A stretch of DNA of 64,000 nt, from contig CM075760.1 of the NCBI GenBank assembly GCA_037974335.1, positions 8,615,432 through 8,679,431 on the forward strand. Direction: 5' to 3'. This document shows, in pieces, positions 29,400-39,620 of this stretch. Position 1 is the stretch's first letter. Every line of letters starts with the position of its first letter. The notes below the pieces were generated by a model. The model had not been told where the DNA came from and did not search any database. It worked only from the letters and a program-made list of their open reading frames with translations. The DNA comes from Prionace glauca. Taxonomy: Eukaryota > Chordata > Chondrichthyes > Carcharhiniformes > Carcharhinidae. The translations under genes were made by a program, and so were the position numbers.

Positions 29400-30445
29400 A
29401 CGCAGGTATATTTACTATTGTCATGTTTTAAGTTAAGCAACTGTTGTACAGAAAGCTAAAACAGAAGGGGAGGAAGGGTTTTGTGATTTTCTTTCAAATA
29501 TAAAGGAGCAATGCGAAAACTGGGTAGCGGCATGTTACCACGAATAATGACTGGTCAGCTAGTGTCTCTACCTGCACCGTCTGACAGAGTCACTGTCTGG
29601 GCGGTGTTGTATTTGGCAATTCACCCCATCCCTTCCCTCCACACACCACTTTTCATTAAATATAACATCCAGTCATTGAGATTTTTTTCAATGTGCCGAA
29701 AAAAGGAAAATGATGAATGAGAGAACCTGGGAGAGAGGAAGCAGACCTGAAATAGAGGGAAATTGCATCAGCGAACAAGACACAAATAAAATAGAAAGGA
29801 TGAATGATGCAAATCGAGGACGATATTATGTGTGATTTTCATAAGATGCCATATGTTTTTGTTTTGTTGTATCTGTGCTCTAGTCATAGGCGATTAAAGC
29901 AAGACCACCATTTATCGCTAACCTGACACTGTTATCTCATCCTGAACTATGCCAATGGTGCAGGTGCTCCCACTGTGTTATTCTGGAGGCACTTCAAGAT
30001 TTTAAACAAGAGACAACAACAGAAACGGTTGTTTATGTCAGGGTTAGAATTGGATACGATTTGTGGAATGACTGGATAAAACGTCATAGAATGAAGTCTT
30101 TTAGCCAGGTTGTTTGTACTTTAAGTCTGCAAGAGTTATCCCTTCAGGCCAGTTATATATTCTTTGCTCATGGACTTGCACTTTTGTCCATTTCAAATCT
30201 GAAACCAACGACTTATTATTGTATTTGCTTCCGCCATTCTGTCAGGCAGTGTTTTGAAGATCATAAAGACACGCTTTGAAAATAACCATAAATTTCTCCG
30301 CCATTTCTATTTACCGATTATCTTTAATCAATATCTTCTAATTGTCGACCCTGCTGCCGGTGTAAAGAATTCTTCCTCATACATTATATAAAGCCCTTTA
30401 AAAATGTAGGCACCTCATTTAAAATTCAGCTCAAGGTCCTCTTTT
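29400..30445. other. Unassigned spacer
   Basis: No gene is seen. About 29900-29990 faintly resembles the SINE-type ACTGTTATCTCATCCTGAAC / GGTGCAGGTGCTCCCACTGT block that recurs at 32.2 kb. Confidence 0.4.
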
Positions 30446-30640
30446 CCATGGGAATCATAGAACCCTACGGTGCAGAAAGAGGCCCTTTGGCCCATCGAGT
30501 CTGCACTGAACACAATCCCACCCAGGCCCTATCCCCATATATTATACTCACTAATCCCTAACCTAAACATCCCTGAATACTAAGGGGCAATTTCTTAGCA
30601 TGGCCAATCAACCTAACCTGCACAACTTTGGAATCAATCT
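30446..30640 (-). mobile_element. tRNA-derived SINE, right half, minus strand
   Basis: It reads as the reversed 3' half: ATCATAGAACCCTACGGTGC, GGCCCATCGAGTCTGCACTG, ACAATCCCACCCAGGCCCTA, AAGGGGCAATTTCTTAGCAT. The tRNA-like head is missing. Confidence 0.85.
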
Positions 30641-30798
30641 AGTTTCTCTGTTCACTCCGATTAACTGATATCTATAATCCTTGACAGCATTTGGTCAAAA
30701 CAAACATAAGTGTTTTTTTATCATTTTACAAACAAGGATTTTATTTTTCAAGAGTCGCCGGGTGGAAGAAGTCTTTTCTAATTTGTTAGTTTTGACGA

Positions 30799-30836
30799 GG
30801 TTTTTGTACGGGTCACAGCTGGTTTGAAGCACTGTG
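30799..30836 (-). other. RSS with 22-bp spacer
   Basis: Minus strand: consensus heptamer CACAGTG (30830-30836), 22-bp spacer (30808-30829), consensus nonamer ACAAAAACC (30799-30807). Both elements are perfect and the spacer is one base short. Confidence 0.92.
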
Positions 30837-31140
30837 ATCCTCAATCCGCAGAAATAGAGGGCGCTGTCTTCAGTCTCCACTGCAGAAATTGACAAAGGGA
30901 AAATCTGATATTGACTGAAATGACGAGCATCGAATTTTCCTTTGGCAAACTCGGCATCCTTGCGCCTGGTGTTATCCCGGTACAATATGAACTGGAGCGG
31001 TTGGTTCGGGTAGAGCCGGTACCAGTATCGAACCGGATCAACAGAACTGGAGTTGTAATTGCATCTCAATTCCAGATAAGCTCCCTCAGCTATCTTCAAC
31101 TCACGTTGACTCTGTGTTACCGAACTCCCTTGGAAATTTC
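30837..31140 (-). CDS. TCR alpha/delta-type V exon, intact
   Basis: The exon follows a phase-1 acceptor (GTTATTTTGCAG) and reads GNFQGSSVTQSQRELKIAEG, AYLELRCNYNSSSVDPVR, YWYRLYPNQPLQFILYRDN, TRRKDAEFAKGKFDARHFSQ, YQIFPLSISAVETEDSALYF, CGLRI, then the RSS. Both Cys, the Trp (YWYRLYP) and the DSALYFC motif are present, and there is no stop. The product would be the V domain of a T-cell receptor alpha or delta chain after joining to D/J. It is the closest relative of the damaged V at 29.0 kb and is on the same strand. With its leader it looks functional. Confidence 0.9.
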
Positions 31141-31341
31141 CTGCAAAATAACACGCAAGACATTCTGGTAACGCCCTTATTGATAACAAACGTTCCCCGT
31201 CTCCTCTTTTAAAATGAGGAAAATCAATCGCAATTTAACTATTACCTATGGATTATTTATGCGAGAGGAAGGAAAACACTTTAGCATTTACATAGGGGGA
31301 AGAATGACAACTCATATCAACAAGTAAATGTTCCAATTTAC

Positions 31342-31381
31342 CGAATAGAAATGAGACAACGAGGAATTTAATAGGTGTCAT
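31342..31381 (-). CDS. Leader exon of the intact minus-strand V
   Basis: Minus strand: ATG at 31381 opens MTPIKFLVVSFLF, and the exon ends at a phase-1 donor (TTCG|GTAAAT). The junction codon is Gly, giving MTPIKFLVVSFLFGNFQGS. The intron is 201 bp. The peptide is hydrophobic and short, as in V leaders. Confidence 0.85.
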
Positions 31382-31784
31382 TTCTAATATTCTTCCACTA
31401 TATTCGAACTCTAATGTGCAAATCTTTCTGACCACGTGCCTACAGTGACTTTAGTTTCCCTGAGACACGATCACTCCAATGATACCTTGAAACGCTGTTC
31501 AGAACAAACAGCAGAAATAACTCAGTGAAAGACAGAAACAAGAAACAAGAAGTGAGCGTCACTCCGTTTGAATTGCAAAGATCACATATGTGCGTGGTTA
31601 CGTCATTGTCTAGTCAGTATTAGTTGACGCAGAAAGCAGAGTAATATTAATAAACACATAATCCAGTGTTTTATATATAAATGCAAGGTACCTTGCTGCA
31701 ATAATTAGGACAGACGTTGTATAATATAAACAACATCAATGTCGAATATAATTTAACCAGGAACATATTAGATTAAGTTACTCA

Positions 31785-32100
31785 AGTCAGCATGGTAGCA
31801 AGTGGTTCGCAATGCTGTCTCCCAGCTTCAGGAACCTGGGTTCGATTCCTGTCTGCGTGAAGTTTGCACGTCCTCCCCGTGTTTGCCTGTGTTTCCTCCA
31901 GTTGCTCCAGTTTTATCCCACAGTCCAAAGATGGTTAGATGAATTGGCCACGCTTTATTGTTCGTCAGTATTCCGAGGTGCGTAGGTTAGAGAGATTAGC
32001 GGTGTAAAAATGTCGGGTTACGGGAATAATGTTGTCAGGAATAATGTTGCCAGTGCAGACTCAATGGGCAGAAATGGCCTCCTCTTTCACAGCAGTATTT
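31785..32100 (+). mobile_element. tRNA-derived SINE, near full length
   Basis: It begins GTCAGCATGGTAGCAAGTGG, with box B-like GGTTCGATTCC in the head. It passes GTTTGCACGTCCTCCCCGTG and CCCACAGTCCAAAGATGG and ends with CAATGGGCAGAAATGGCCTC. Confidence 0.85.
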
Positions 32101-32119
32101 GTGTGTATATTGTAATTTT

Positions 32120-32250
32120 AGTTTAAAATTAATTTATCAGATACGGACTTCACTGGTCAGACCCCATTTATTGCCCGCCACTGGTTGACCTTGAGAGGTG
32201 ATGCTGCCTTCTCTGTTATCTCCGAGGTGTAGGTACACCCACAGTGCTAT
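32120..32250 (+). mobile_element. Other SINE-like fragment
   Basis: The blocks TATTGCCCGCCACTGGTTGA, GAGAGGTGATGCTGCCTTCT and GGTGTAGGTACACCCACAGT recur, diverged, at 39.5 and 43.3 kb. Confidence 0.55.
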
Positions 32251-32369
32251 TAGGAAGGTTAGGCAGCGTATGTCATAATTTCAACAAAACCGTTGTCTTT
32301 TTATGAATTAATTAATACAGAGGCGACCTTTATGGACTGACAATCATTTAGGATTCGAAAAATATATTT

Positions 32370-33240
32370 TCATCATCGCAATAATTATTATTGCAGGAAC
32401 TATTGTAACAGGAACGCGGAAATGTTCTACCACAATAATAACTGCGACAGGGACGGGCCTAATATTAACATGATACATCTTTTTCTAACGTAAATAGTGG
32501 CATTATCTTGTGCTGTAATAAGTGAACCAGAGCCTAGCAACAGAGCACAGCACGACAGCACAATAATGATGTAAGTTACAGGTAAGGACACATTGTGCAA
32601 AAATAATAGACAGATCAGCAAATGTCATAAGCAATATGCAACTCAACAGAAATGTAGATATGTTGTAACGTCGTAGAAATAGAGGCAAGTCCGAGTCTTG
32701 TAAAAACTGATGCATATTCCGATGCACTGATAGCTGAGGCAGGATTGTTTATAATATAAAATGAAGTAATTTGCGTACATCAGTAACTGAGGTAGGATTA
32801 TTGCAATATTAACAACCGAATGGTGTAATTTTAATAGATAGAACATCATGTAGTGTAACATAAACAAGGTGCGATATGAGCAGAAAGAGAATCTAGTGCA
32901 ACAGTAACTGGAAATAGCCTCAAACATTATGAACAATAATTTGTTGTAGTCCACTAAGTAATGCAGGGCCAAAAGAAACATGAGGAGAGTTATGAATCAG
33001 CCCCAGTGTAATAATTCTAAAGCATAATTTGGTTAATTTATATCAATACCTGGTCAACTGTAATATTAGTAGAGATATACTCTATAGGTGCCCGTTCTTC
33101 CCCAGTGCAAACAGGGATACAATGTGGAATGTGTGAAAGAGGGATGATCAGATTTACATAGAGACATTGCGCAATGCCATATAGTATAAAGAGAAAGTTA
33201 TCGACTATGATACGAAGTCAAACAATGATCTCAGTAACAT
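32370..33240. repeat. Diverged AT-rich minisatellite, units about 30-40 bp
   Basis: The words GTGTAATAAT, CAGTAACTGAGGTAGGATTA, AATATTAACA and AGTGCAACAGTAACTGGAA recur in loosely tandem order across about 870 bp. Each unit has the general form of a TAGTGTAATAATA-like AT part followed by a purine-rich GAGACAGGG-like part. Copies are too diverged for a fixed period by eye. The same family, inverted, occurs at 37.7-38.6 and 50.8-51.0 kb. Confidence 0.6.
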
Positions 33241-33254
33241 GGACAGAGGGAACG

Positions 33255-33547
33255 CCCAAGTTCCACATTTATTTATTAGTGTCACAAGTAAGCTTACATT
33301 AATACTGCAATGAAGTTACTGAGAAAATCCTCTAGTAGCCACATTCCAGCGCTTGTTCGGGTATACTGAGGGAAAATTTAGCGTGGTCAATGCACCTAAC
33401 CAACACATTTTTGGACTGTAGGAGGAAACCGGAGCACCCGGAGGAAACCCACGCAGACACGTAGAGAATGTGCAGACTCCATGCAGACGTAACCCAAGCT
33501 GGAAATTCAACCCGGATCCCTGGCGCTGCGAGGTAGCAGTCGTCCAG
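33255..33547 (-). mobile_element. tRNA-derived SINE, minus strand
   Basis: Landmarks in reversed order: GTCACAAGTAAGCTTACATT, TGAAGTTACTGAGAAAATCC, GGAAAATTTAGCGTGGTCAA, GAGGAAACCGGAGCACCCGG, and the tRNA-like end CCCGGATCCCTGGCGC. It sits inside the minisatellite region. Confidence 0.85.
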
Positions 33548-33559
33548 CGAAATAATAAA

Positions 33560-33930
33560 TGAGCCAAGATCTATAAGAAATTGAAAATATATATTTGATT
33601 GTTTGCAACAGACAGAAAATATCAGAGGTATAATCCAATATAGTATGACAAAGCCGGATCTGGTTGTTGTAATCAAGCAGCCTACTCTCATGTCAAAATA
33701 AAAGAGGGCTCTCTGCAGCAAGAACAGAAACACACTCTGGTGTAAACTGACCAGAGAAACTGACTAGTGGAACAAACACTGGCAGGGGACCTCCTTTCAA
33801 AAACAATTAAATGGCATAATGATTTTTTAACGGGAAAAGATCTATAATATAGAAACATACTTATGATCTAACTGCCACGAGCTAGATACAGAATGTTATG
33901 ACACGAGTTTTTCTGACCTCGACCACAGCT
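33560..33930. repeat. Continuation of the AT-rich minisatellite family
   Basis: Words such as CAGACAGAAAATATCAGAGG, TATAATCCAATATAGTATG and GTGTAAACTGACCAGAG recur in the style of the array before the SINE at 33.3 kb. The SINE therefore seems to have landed in the array. Confidence 0.45.
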
Positions 33931-34734
33931 GGATTTTTCCGATCCCGCCGCAGTAAACGTTCATTTGCCTGAACACCAAATTCTCCGTTATCAATCACAG
34001 CAGAATTCCAACCAGAATTCCTTTCACCCCGGTCCGATTCTGTGCGGCAGCAGCAGGTGAAAAAAATGGAGCAAAACAGGCCTGGAACAACGTGCAGATG
34101 TCAGGTCTCCCCTGAACAAGACCAGTGGCTGCCTCTCAAGTTCAAAATGGAAGCACCACCAACTCTCATCCCCAGAACATTATATGATGTATAAACATAA
34201 AGACCTAAATTAAAATTTGGACAAAATAAACTGAAGCATTAGATTAGTAAGAGCACACCTGTGTGAAGGGGTTTTTGATATGCGAATTAGCAAACCAACA
34301 AGACACAAATGTTTACGTAAATGACTATGGGTTGAACAATATTATATATTAATAGGTGTTAGAACTATGGACGAGGTGATTTCAAAGTGAAGAGAGAATA
34401 TATTTTGCAAATATACGAAGAGGTTTTAATAAAATAGCATGACATCAAAGGGAACGGAAAGTATCACCATGGGAGCTGACAACAGCAGGAAAAGAGCAGC
34501 GACCACCCGTAGTCTCACCTAGCTGGAGAAAGCAAACTCTCCCAGAAAGGCAACGTACTGAAAAAAAAGTGGCTGTTTAGAAAAAAACTAACAGAGAAAA
34601 ACCACTATGCTGAAATGAAGAAGGATTTTCCACGCTGCAAAATAACCCGTGGCTGGTCATTATAATCTGTTTTAAACTCATAGAGTCTACAATTTCGCAT
34701 GTTGTTTGGGAAAGGGACAGTTCTCAGAGTCAAG
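33931..34734. other. Unassigned spacer
   Basis: No gene is recognised in about 800 bases. Confidence 0.4.
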
Positions 34735-35848
34735 GCTTATTGAGAAATTGAGGGGGCATGGGATCTAAGGGGACATTGCTTTGTGGATCCAGAACTGGCT
34801 TGCCCACAGAAGGCAAAGAGTGGTTATAGATGGATCATATTCTGCATGCAGGTCGGTCACTAGTGAAGTGCCCCAGCGATCTGTTCTGGGGCTCTTACTC
34901 TTTGTGATTTTTATAAATGACCTGGATGAGGAAGTGGAGGGATGGGTTGGTAAGTTTGCTGATGAGACAAAAGTTGGAGGTGTTGTGAATAGTGTGGAGG
35001 GATATCAGAAGTTTCAGCGCGACATTGATAGGATGTAAAACTGGGCAGAGAAGTGGCAGATGGAGTTCAACCCAGATAAGTGTGAGGTGGTTCATTTTGG
35101 CATGTCAAATAGGATGGCAGAATATAATATTAATGGTAGGACTCTTGGCAGAAGGATCTTGGGGTCCGAGTTCATAGGACACACAAAGCAGCTGCGCAGG
35201 TTGAAGCTGCGGTTAAGAAGGCGTACAGAGTACAGGCTTTCATCAATCGCAGAATTGAGTTTAGGAGTCGAGAGATAATGTTGTAGCTATATATGACCCT
35301 GGTCAGAGCCCACTTGGAGTACTGTGCTCAGTTCTGGTCGCCTCGTTACAGGAAGGATGTGGAAGCCATAGAAAGGGTGCAGAGGAGATTTACAAGGATG
35401 TTGCCTGGTTGGGTGACATGCCTTATGAAGATGAGAGAGCTCGGTCTTTTCTCCTTGGAGAAACGAAGGATCAGGGGTGACCTGATAGAGGTGTGTAAGA
35501 TGTTGAGAGATATTGATCGAATAGATAGTCAGAGGCTTTTTCCCAGGGCTGAACTGATTGCCACAAGAGGACACAGGTTTAACGTGCTGGAGAGTAGGCA
35601 TAGTGGAGATGTCAGGGGTACGTTTTTCACTCAGAGAGTGGTGGCTGCGTGGAATGGGGGGCCAGTAACGGTGGTGGAGGCGGATTCGATAGGGTCTTTT
35701 AAGAGACTTTTAAATATGTACATGGAATTTAGTAAGATAGAGGGTTATAGGTAAGCCTAGTGATCTCTAAGGAAGGGACATTTTCGGCACAACTTTGTGG
35801 GCTGAAGGGCCTGCATTGTGCTGTAGTTTTTTGCTTCTATGTCAAATT
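34735..35848 (+). mobile_element. CR1-type LINE, 5'-truncated, second subfamily
   Basis: The copy carries WIQNWLAHRRQRVVIDGSYS, VLGLLLFVIFINDLDEE, KFADETKVGGVVNS, WAEKWQMEFNPDKCEVVHFG, then RAHLEYCAQFWSPRYRKDVE and RIRGDLIEVCKMLRDIDRI. It belongs to the subfamily of the 61.8-kb copy. The RT motif FADD is FADE here, and stops and frame changes are present (for example a stop after QRDIDRM). The 3' end lies near CTTCTATGTC. It is middle-aged. Confidence 0.88.
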
Positions 35849-36049
35849 GAAAGTTTCTACCATCAAGTGTTGGTGTTCCACTTGAACATTCTGCATTTTG
35901 GGATGCCCTCACATTATACATCAGCGAGGCTCACAACGAATACCATAGCAGTGGATGTCTTTACAGTTAAATGGAATCCAAGAGTTCATTTAACTGCCTC
36001 AGAATGTTCCCATAGATCCATTTTCTTTCTCAGAAGGTCAACGTTCCAG

Positions 36050-36335
36050 CCTCAGAATTTCTATGTACTTAAAATAACCACATCCACCACTCCCGCCGGC
36101 AAAGCGTTCCAGATGCTTAACATTCACTGTGGAAAAATGTTCCTTACATCTGCCCCCACCTCCATCCCACATTGCCTGTAACCTTAAAAAATGGTCCCTT
36201 CCATAGTGCTGCCCCATTTGTCTACCTGAGCAAAGCTTGCCCTTATCCATCTCGATTTCATCTCCCCTCGATCACCTCCACTCCCTTGGAGAACAAGCCC
36301 AGCATCGCCACCTTCTGGCTAATTTGTGAACTTTT
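36050..36335 (-). mobile_element. Old LINE 3' fragment, minus strand
   Basis: The order TTCCAGATGCTTAACATTCA, GTGGAAAAATGTTCCTTACA, CCCATTTGTCTACCTGAGCA, ATCTCGATTTCATCTCCCCT matches reversed CR1-like 3' ends. It is strongly mutated. Confidence 0.55.
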
Positions 36336-36424
36336 CAAAACGAAACTTAACGAAATTATTCAAAGATTTTTCTTCATGGGATTGACCTAGAATTAGTCAA
36401 CTTTTGAAAAAAATACGATGGAAC

Positions 36425-36645
36425 TTAAAAATGTTTCGAAGGAAAAAATACTGACATACCCCAGTACATCTGGCAGCATCTGTAAGGAAAGACAAGAGCT
36501 GACGTTCTGTTTCCAAAGTTTTCACAAAGGGTCATTTGGATTTGAAACGTCAGCTCTTTTCTCTCCTTACAGATGTTACCAGACCTATTGAGATTTTCCA
36601 GCATTTTCTCTTTTGGATTCAGATTCCAACATTCACAGTAATTTG
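36425..36645. mobile_element. Foldback element (second family)
   Basis: The left arm with CATCTGGCAGCATCTGTAAG and GACAAGAGCTGACGTTCTG is repeated inverted as AAACGTCAGCTCTTTTCTCT and TTACAGATGTTACCAGACCT, around a 25-30 bp centre. A relative with the same plan lies at 47.5 kb and single arms at 25.2, 48.0 and 60.4 kb. There is no coding capacity. Confidence 0.8.
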
Positions 36646-37155
36646 TTTTTATTAAATTTGTTGCGAACTTCTTAGCACTAAGCACATTTTAAATAAATTC
36701 TTCCCTTGAGTTTGACAAGTATTGGTCAACTTTTTGAAAATTAATTTCAGCATTTTGAAAATACTTTTTCCATGTTGAACTTTTTCATTTAGACTTTTCC
36801 AACTTTGAAAAAATACCTTAAACTTATTAAAATGTTTTTCCAAACGATTTAGCAAAAGTTCGCCGATATATAAAAAAATGTTTAAACTTATTTAATGAAA
36901 ATCTTGAGTAGAATTTAATTTGAAATAGTCGGGTTCTGTTGAAAAACAATTATCTAACATAAATTTCTCCAGAGGAGCTGACTGAAGTTTGACAGCATTT
37001 ATCTGAATAAAGAACCTTTTCGTCGAAAGTAGCATGGAATTTGTGAACTTCTTTTAATATTTTGCATCGAATCTGGAATCTTCTAATCAATAATCAGATG
37101 TGTTACCCACTGCGTTTTCTTAATTGCGGCTACTATAAAAAACACGTCAGATTCG
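36646..37155. other. AT-rich unassigned sequence
   Basis: The words CATTTTGAAAAT, TTTTTCATTTAGAC and ACTTTGAAAAAA suggest loose internal repetition. There is no gene. Confidence 0.4.
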
Positions 37156-37159
37156 CTAA

Positions 37160-37320
37160 TTTCCTGTAAAAAAAAACCTTCCATCCTTCCCCAGTTTGGC
37201 CCATAGGTAACTCCGGGCCTCCAAGTGGCTGGCCCTACCTGCCTTCTGTGATGGTCTAGAAGACCAATGAATTCAGAATATTAGCGATTACCAATAATAG
37301 CTGGCCTCTCCAGCTGGTTA
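37160..37320 (+). mobile_element. Second-family SINE fragment
   Basis: It has CATAGGTAACTCCGGGCCTC, CTACCTGCCTTCTGTGATGG and CCAATAATAGCTGGCC in the order of the right half of the 16.8-kb element. Confidence 0.5.
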
Positions 37321-37464
37321 CACAGCCAATGAATTAATCAGAAACAGCGACTAAAATCAGCATTTCACAAATCTGCAATAGCAAAGGTTGTCCAGTAGAT
37401 GGCAGTGAAACCGTGATTTTTGGCACAACGCGAAACTGAGATTGTCTCAAATATTGCTAATGAA

Positions 37465-37570
37465 GAGATGCCGGCGTTGGGCTGGGGTAAACACAGTAAG
37501 AAGTCTCACAAGCTTGTGGGATTACTATCAAATAAACTAGTTGGACTTTAACCTGGTGTTGTCAAATATT
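37465..37570 (+). mobile_element. Fragment of the first foldback family
   Basis: It contains GATGCCGGCGTTGGGCTGGG, AAACACAGTAAGAAGTCTCA, then AACTAGTTGGACTTTAACCT and GGTGTTGTCAA. These are the outer end and the inverted arm with the centre lost. Confidence 0.75.
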
Positions 37571-37679
37571 GCTGCCATGGACTCAACCTTTGCCCATCCA
37601 CAACTAGACTCAGTCTATATGACACGAAATCCTATTTCTGATAATATGACAATAAACCTGTGTTGATTCGGTACTCAAC

Positions 37680-38585
37680 AAAATCTCAGTTGTTATTAGA
37701 CTGAACAAAGCCTTAGTTGAGATAACACCGTGCATTCTGTCAGTTACAGCAGCACGGAATTAATTCTCGGCTAATGTCATGATAATCCACATTACCCTCA
37801 TGATACTTCACTTGACCCTTTCTCTTCTGATACTGCACCAGAACATGTTTTGTTTGTATTACACGAGGCTCTATCTCCGTTATTGCATTGCTGGAAAGTA
37901 TCACGTATATAAAAACATCAACAATATCTCCATCACTCCTGCATCAGTCCACCTCCCTGTTAAAAGCGAACGGCATTCTGTCTCTGTAATTATTATTTTA
38001 TTTCATATTTCTTTGATTCATTCATTTGCACCGTCAAAGCTTATATCAATCTAAGGCCATAGTCTGAAATTACTGCATTAGGCTTTGTCTCAGTTTATCT
38101 TATACAATGTCCAGAATCAAACAAAATTATACTCGGCCCAGTGTCAGTTTTATTACGCTTGCTGTTCTCTCATTTATTACTGCGCTGAACCATATTGCTT
38201 TTCATTTGCACATCATCCTCTCTCAATTATTACTTTACTCTGCATTGCCTCATTTTTTATTTCACTGGGTCCACATCTCTGTTTATGTCACGGTAGATCA
38301 TGTCCCTATATCCTAATCGCACTATATGAGTTTACATTGCACAATAATCTATCTCAGTTGAAATTGTTGTGCACGTCGTCTCCTATTTATTAGAATAAAT
38401 CTTTGTTACAGCTGCACGTCTCTGCTTATATTAGAAAGCACCACGCTCATTACGAAGACACTAGACCCTCCCTCAAGAATTATTGAACTGAGCACAGCCC
38501 CCATTCATATTAGAGCAGGTACTGTATAAATAATTGCTGCAGTCGGCCCTGTCTCCGTAATTACTGAACAAAACGCCTCTTTTTA
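37680..38585. repeat. Diverged AT-rich minisatellite (inverted relative of 32.4 kb)
   Basis: Phrases such as TTGTCTCAGTTTATCTTATA, TCCACATCTCTGTTTATGTC, ACGTCTCTGCTTATATTAGA and CCTGTCTCCGTAATTACTGA recur every 30-40 bp, often followed by a TGCACxxxxCC-like pair. Open frames here are repeat by-products. Confidence 0.6.
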
Positions 38586-38589
38586 TTTA

Positions 38590-38860
38590 AGCACACCATG
38601 CTAGATGGACTGGACATGCGAAATTCCCCCTTCGTATCCAAAGATGTGTAGACTACGTGGATGAGCCATGGTAAAGGTGTGGGGCTATAGGGAATAGGGT
38701 AGAAGGAAGGGTAGAATGGGATACGGTAGAAGAAAATTTGGGCCAAATGACCTAGTCCTTCTTGTAAATCTTATGAACTTAGGAATGCCTGGGTGGGATG
38801 CAGACTCGATGAGGCAGATGATCTTTTTCTGCACAATAGGCATCATATGGCTCTATGTCT
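38590..38860 (+). mobile_element. SINE right-end fragments, two in a row
   Basis: GGTGTGGGGCTATAGGGAAT and GCCAAATGACCTAGTCCTTC mark one 3' end. GCCTGGGTGGGATGCAGACT, CGATGAGGCAGATGATC and ATGGCTCTATGTC mark a second. Confidence 0.6.
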
Positions 38861-39495
38861 AAGAAATATAACATCATTTCCCTCCTTAATTATTTGTCTG
38901 CTTATTTATTTAAAATAATCTATTTTCTAATAACTCCATTTGAAGAAATGAACTTTCATTTAGCAAATTCCCTTCAATTGTCCCAGTGATAACCTTCAAT
39001 CCATTTCCACCTTCCATAGGAAATACTGCAATTATTTATTGGCAACCATTCTGTTTTGTGCTCTTGTTTGCAAAATGATTTCAGACTGACTATTTTGTTC
39101 CCAGCGTTGACTTATCTGTCTTCAGAGATCAGTTGACAAATGAATAACTCACATGTCAAATAGCGAGGAGATTACTGGAAAATTATCTCACTGAAATTCC
39201 TGATATGAGGCACGAATATGTACTGATTTGTGGAAATGATGCCGAAAATGAACCTGGGCATACAGCGGACAGAAGATAATTGCACCTGTATTTCTCAGAC
39301 TTTTTATTCCTATTGATACAAAGGATTGAAACATCTGCTGCTCTCCAGAGAAGGAGCAATATTTCTCTGTAATCGTTATCTTCACCAATTCTATGGTAAC
39401 CATCCTAAATATTTACTACTGTCTCTCGTTTGTACAATCTCGGTAATACGATGAATCAGGATCAGGTCTTTCATAAGGATCTCCAGATCTTGTGT
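38861..39495. other. Unassigned spacer
   Basis: The minus strand at 39340-39420 weakly resembles the end of a V domain (see rejected items). There is no other signal. Confidence 0.35.
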
Positions 39496-39620
39496 AATAT
39501 AAACAGTGATATCGCCCGGTGATCATGGACTGCAGTGGTTCAAGGCTGCAGCTCATCACCACTTTGTGAGGGCAATTAGAGAAGGACAACAGATGCCAGT
39601 GGCCTGGAGAGTCATGTAAA
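39496..39620 (-). mobile_element. SINE-like fragment, minus strand
   Basis: On the minus strand it reads CTAATTGCCCTCACAAAGTG, GTGATGAGCTGCAGCC and TTGAACCACTGCAGTCCATG. This is a common block of a shark SINE also seen near 43.3 kb. Confidence 0.65.

Noticed and set aside
39340-39560. Minus-strand frame ending VTIELVKITITEKYCSFSG, like the FR3 end of a V domain
   Set aside because: Two stops precede it in frame, no RSS follows, and the apparent first-Cys part (MSCSLEPLQSM) comes from a SINE block. Too weak to call.
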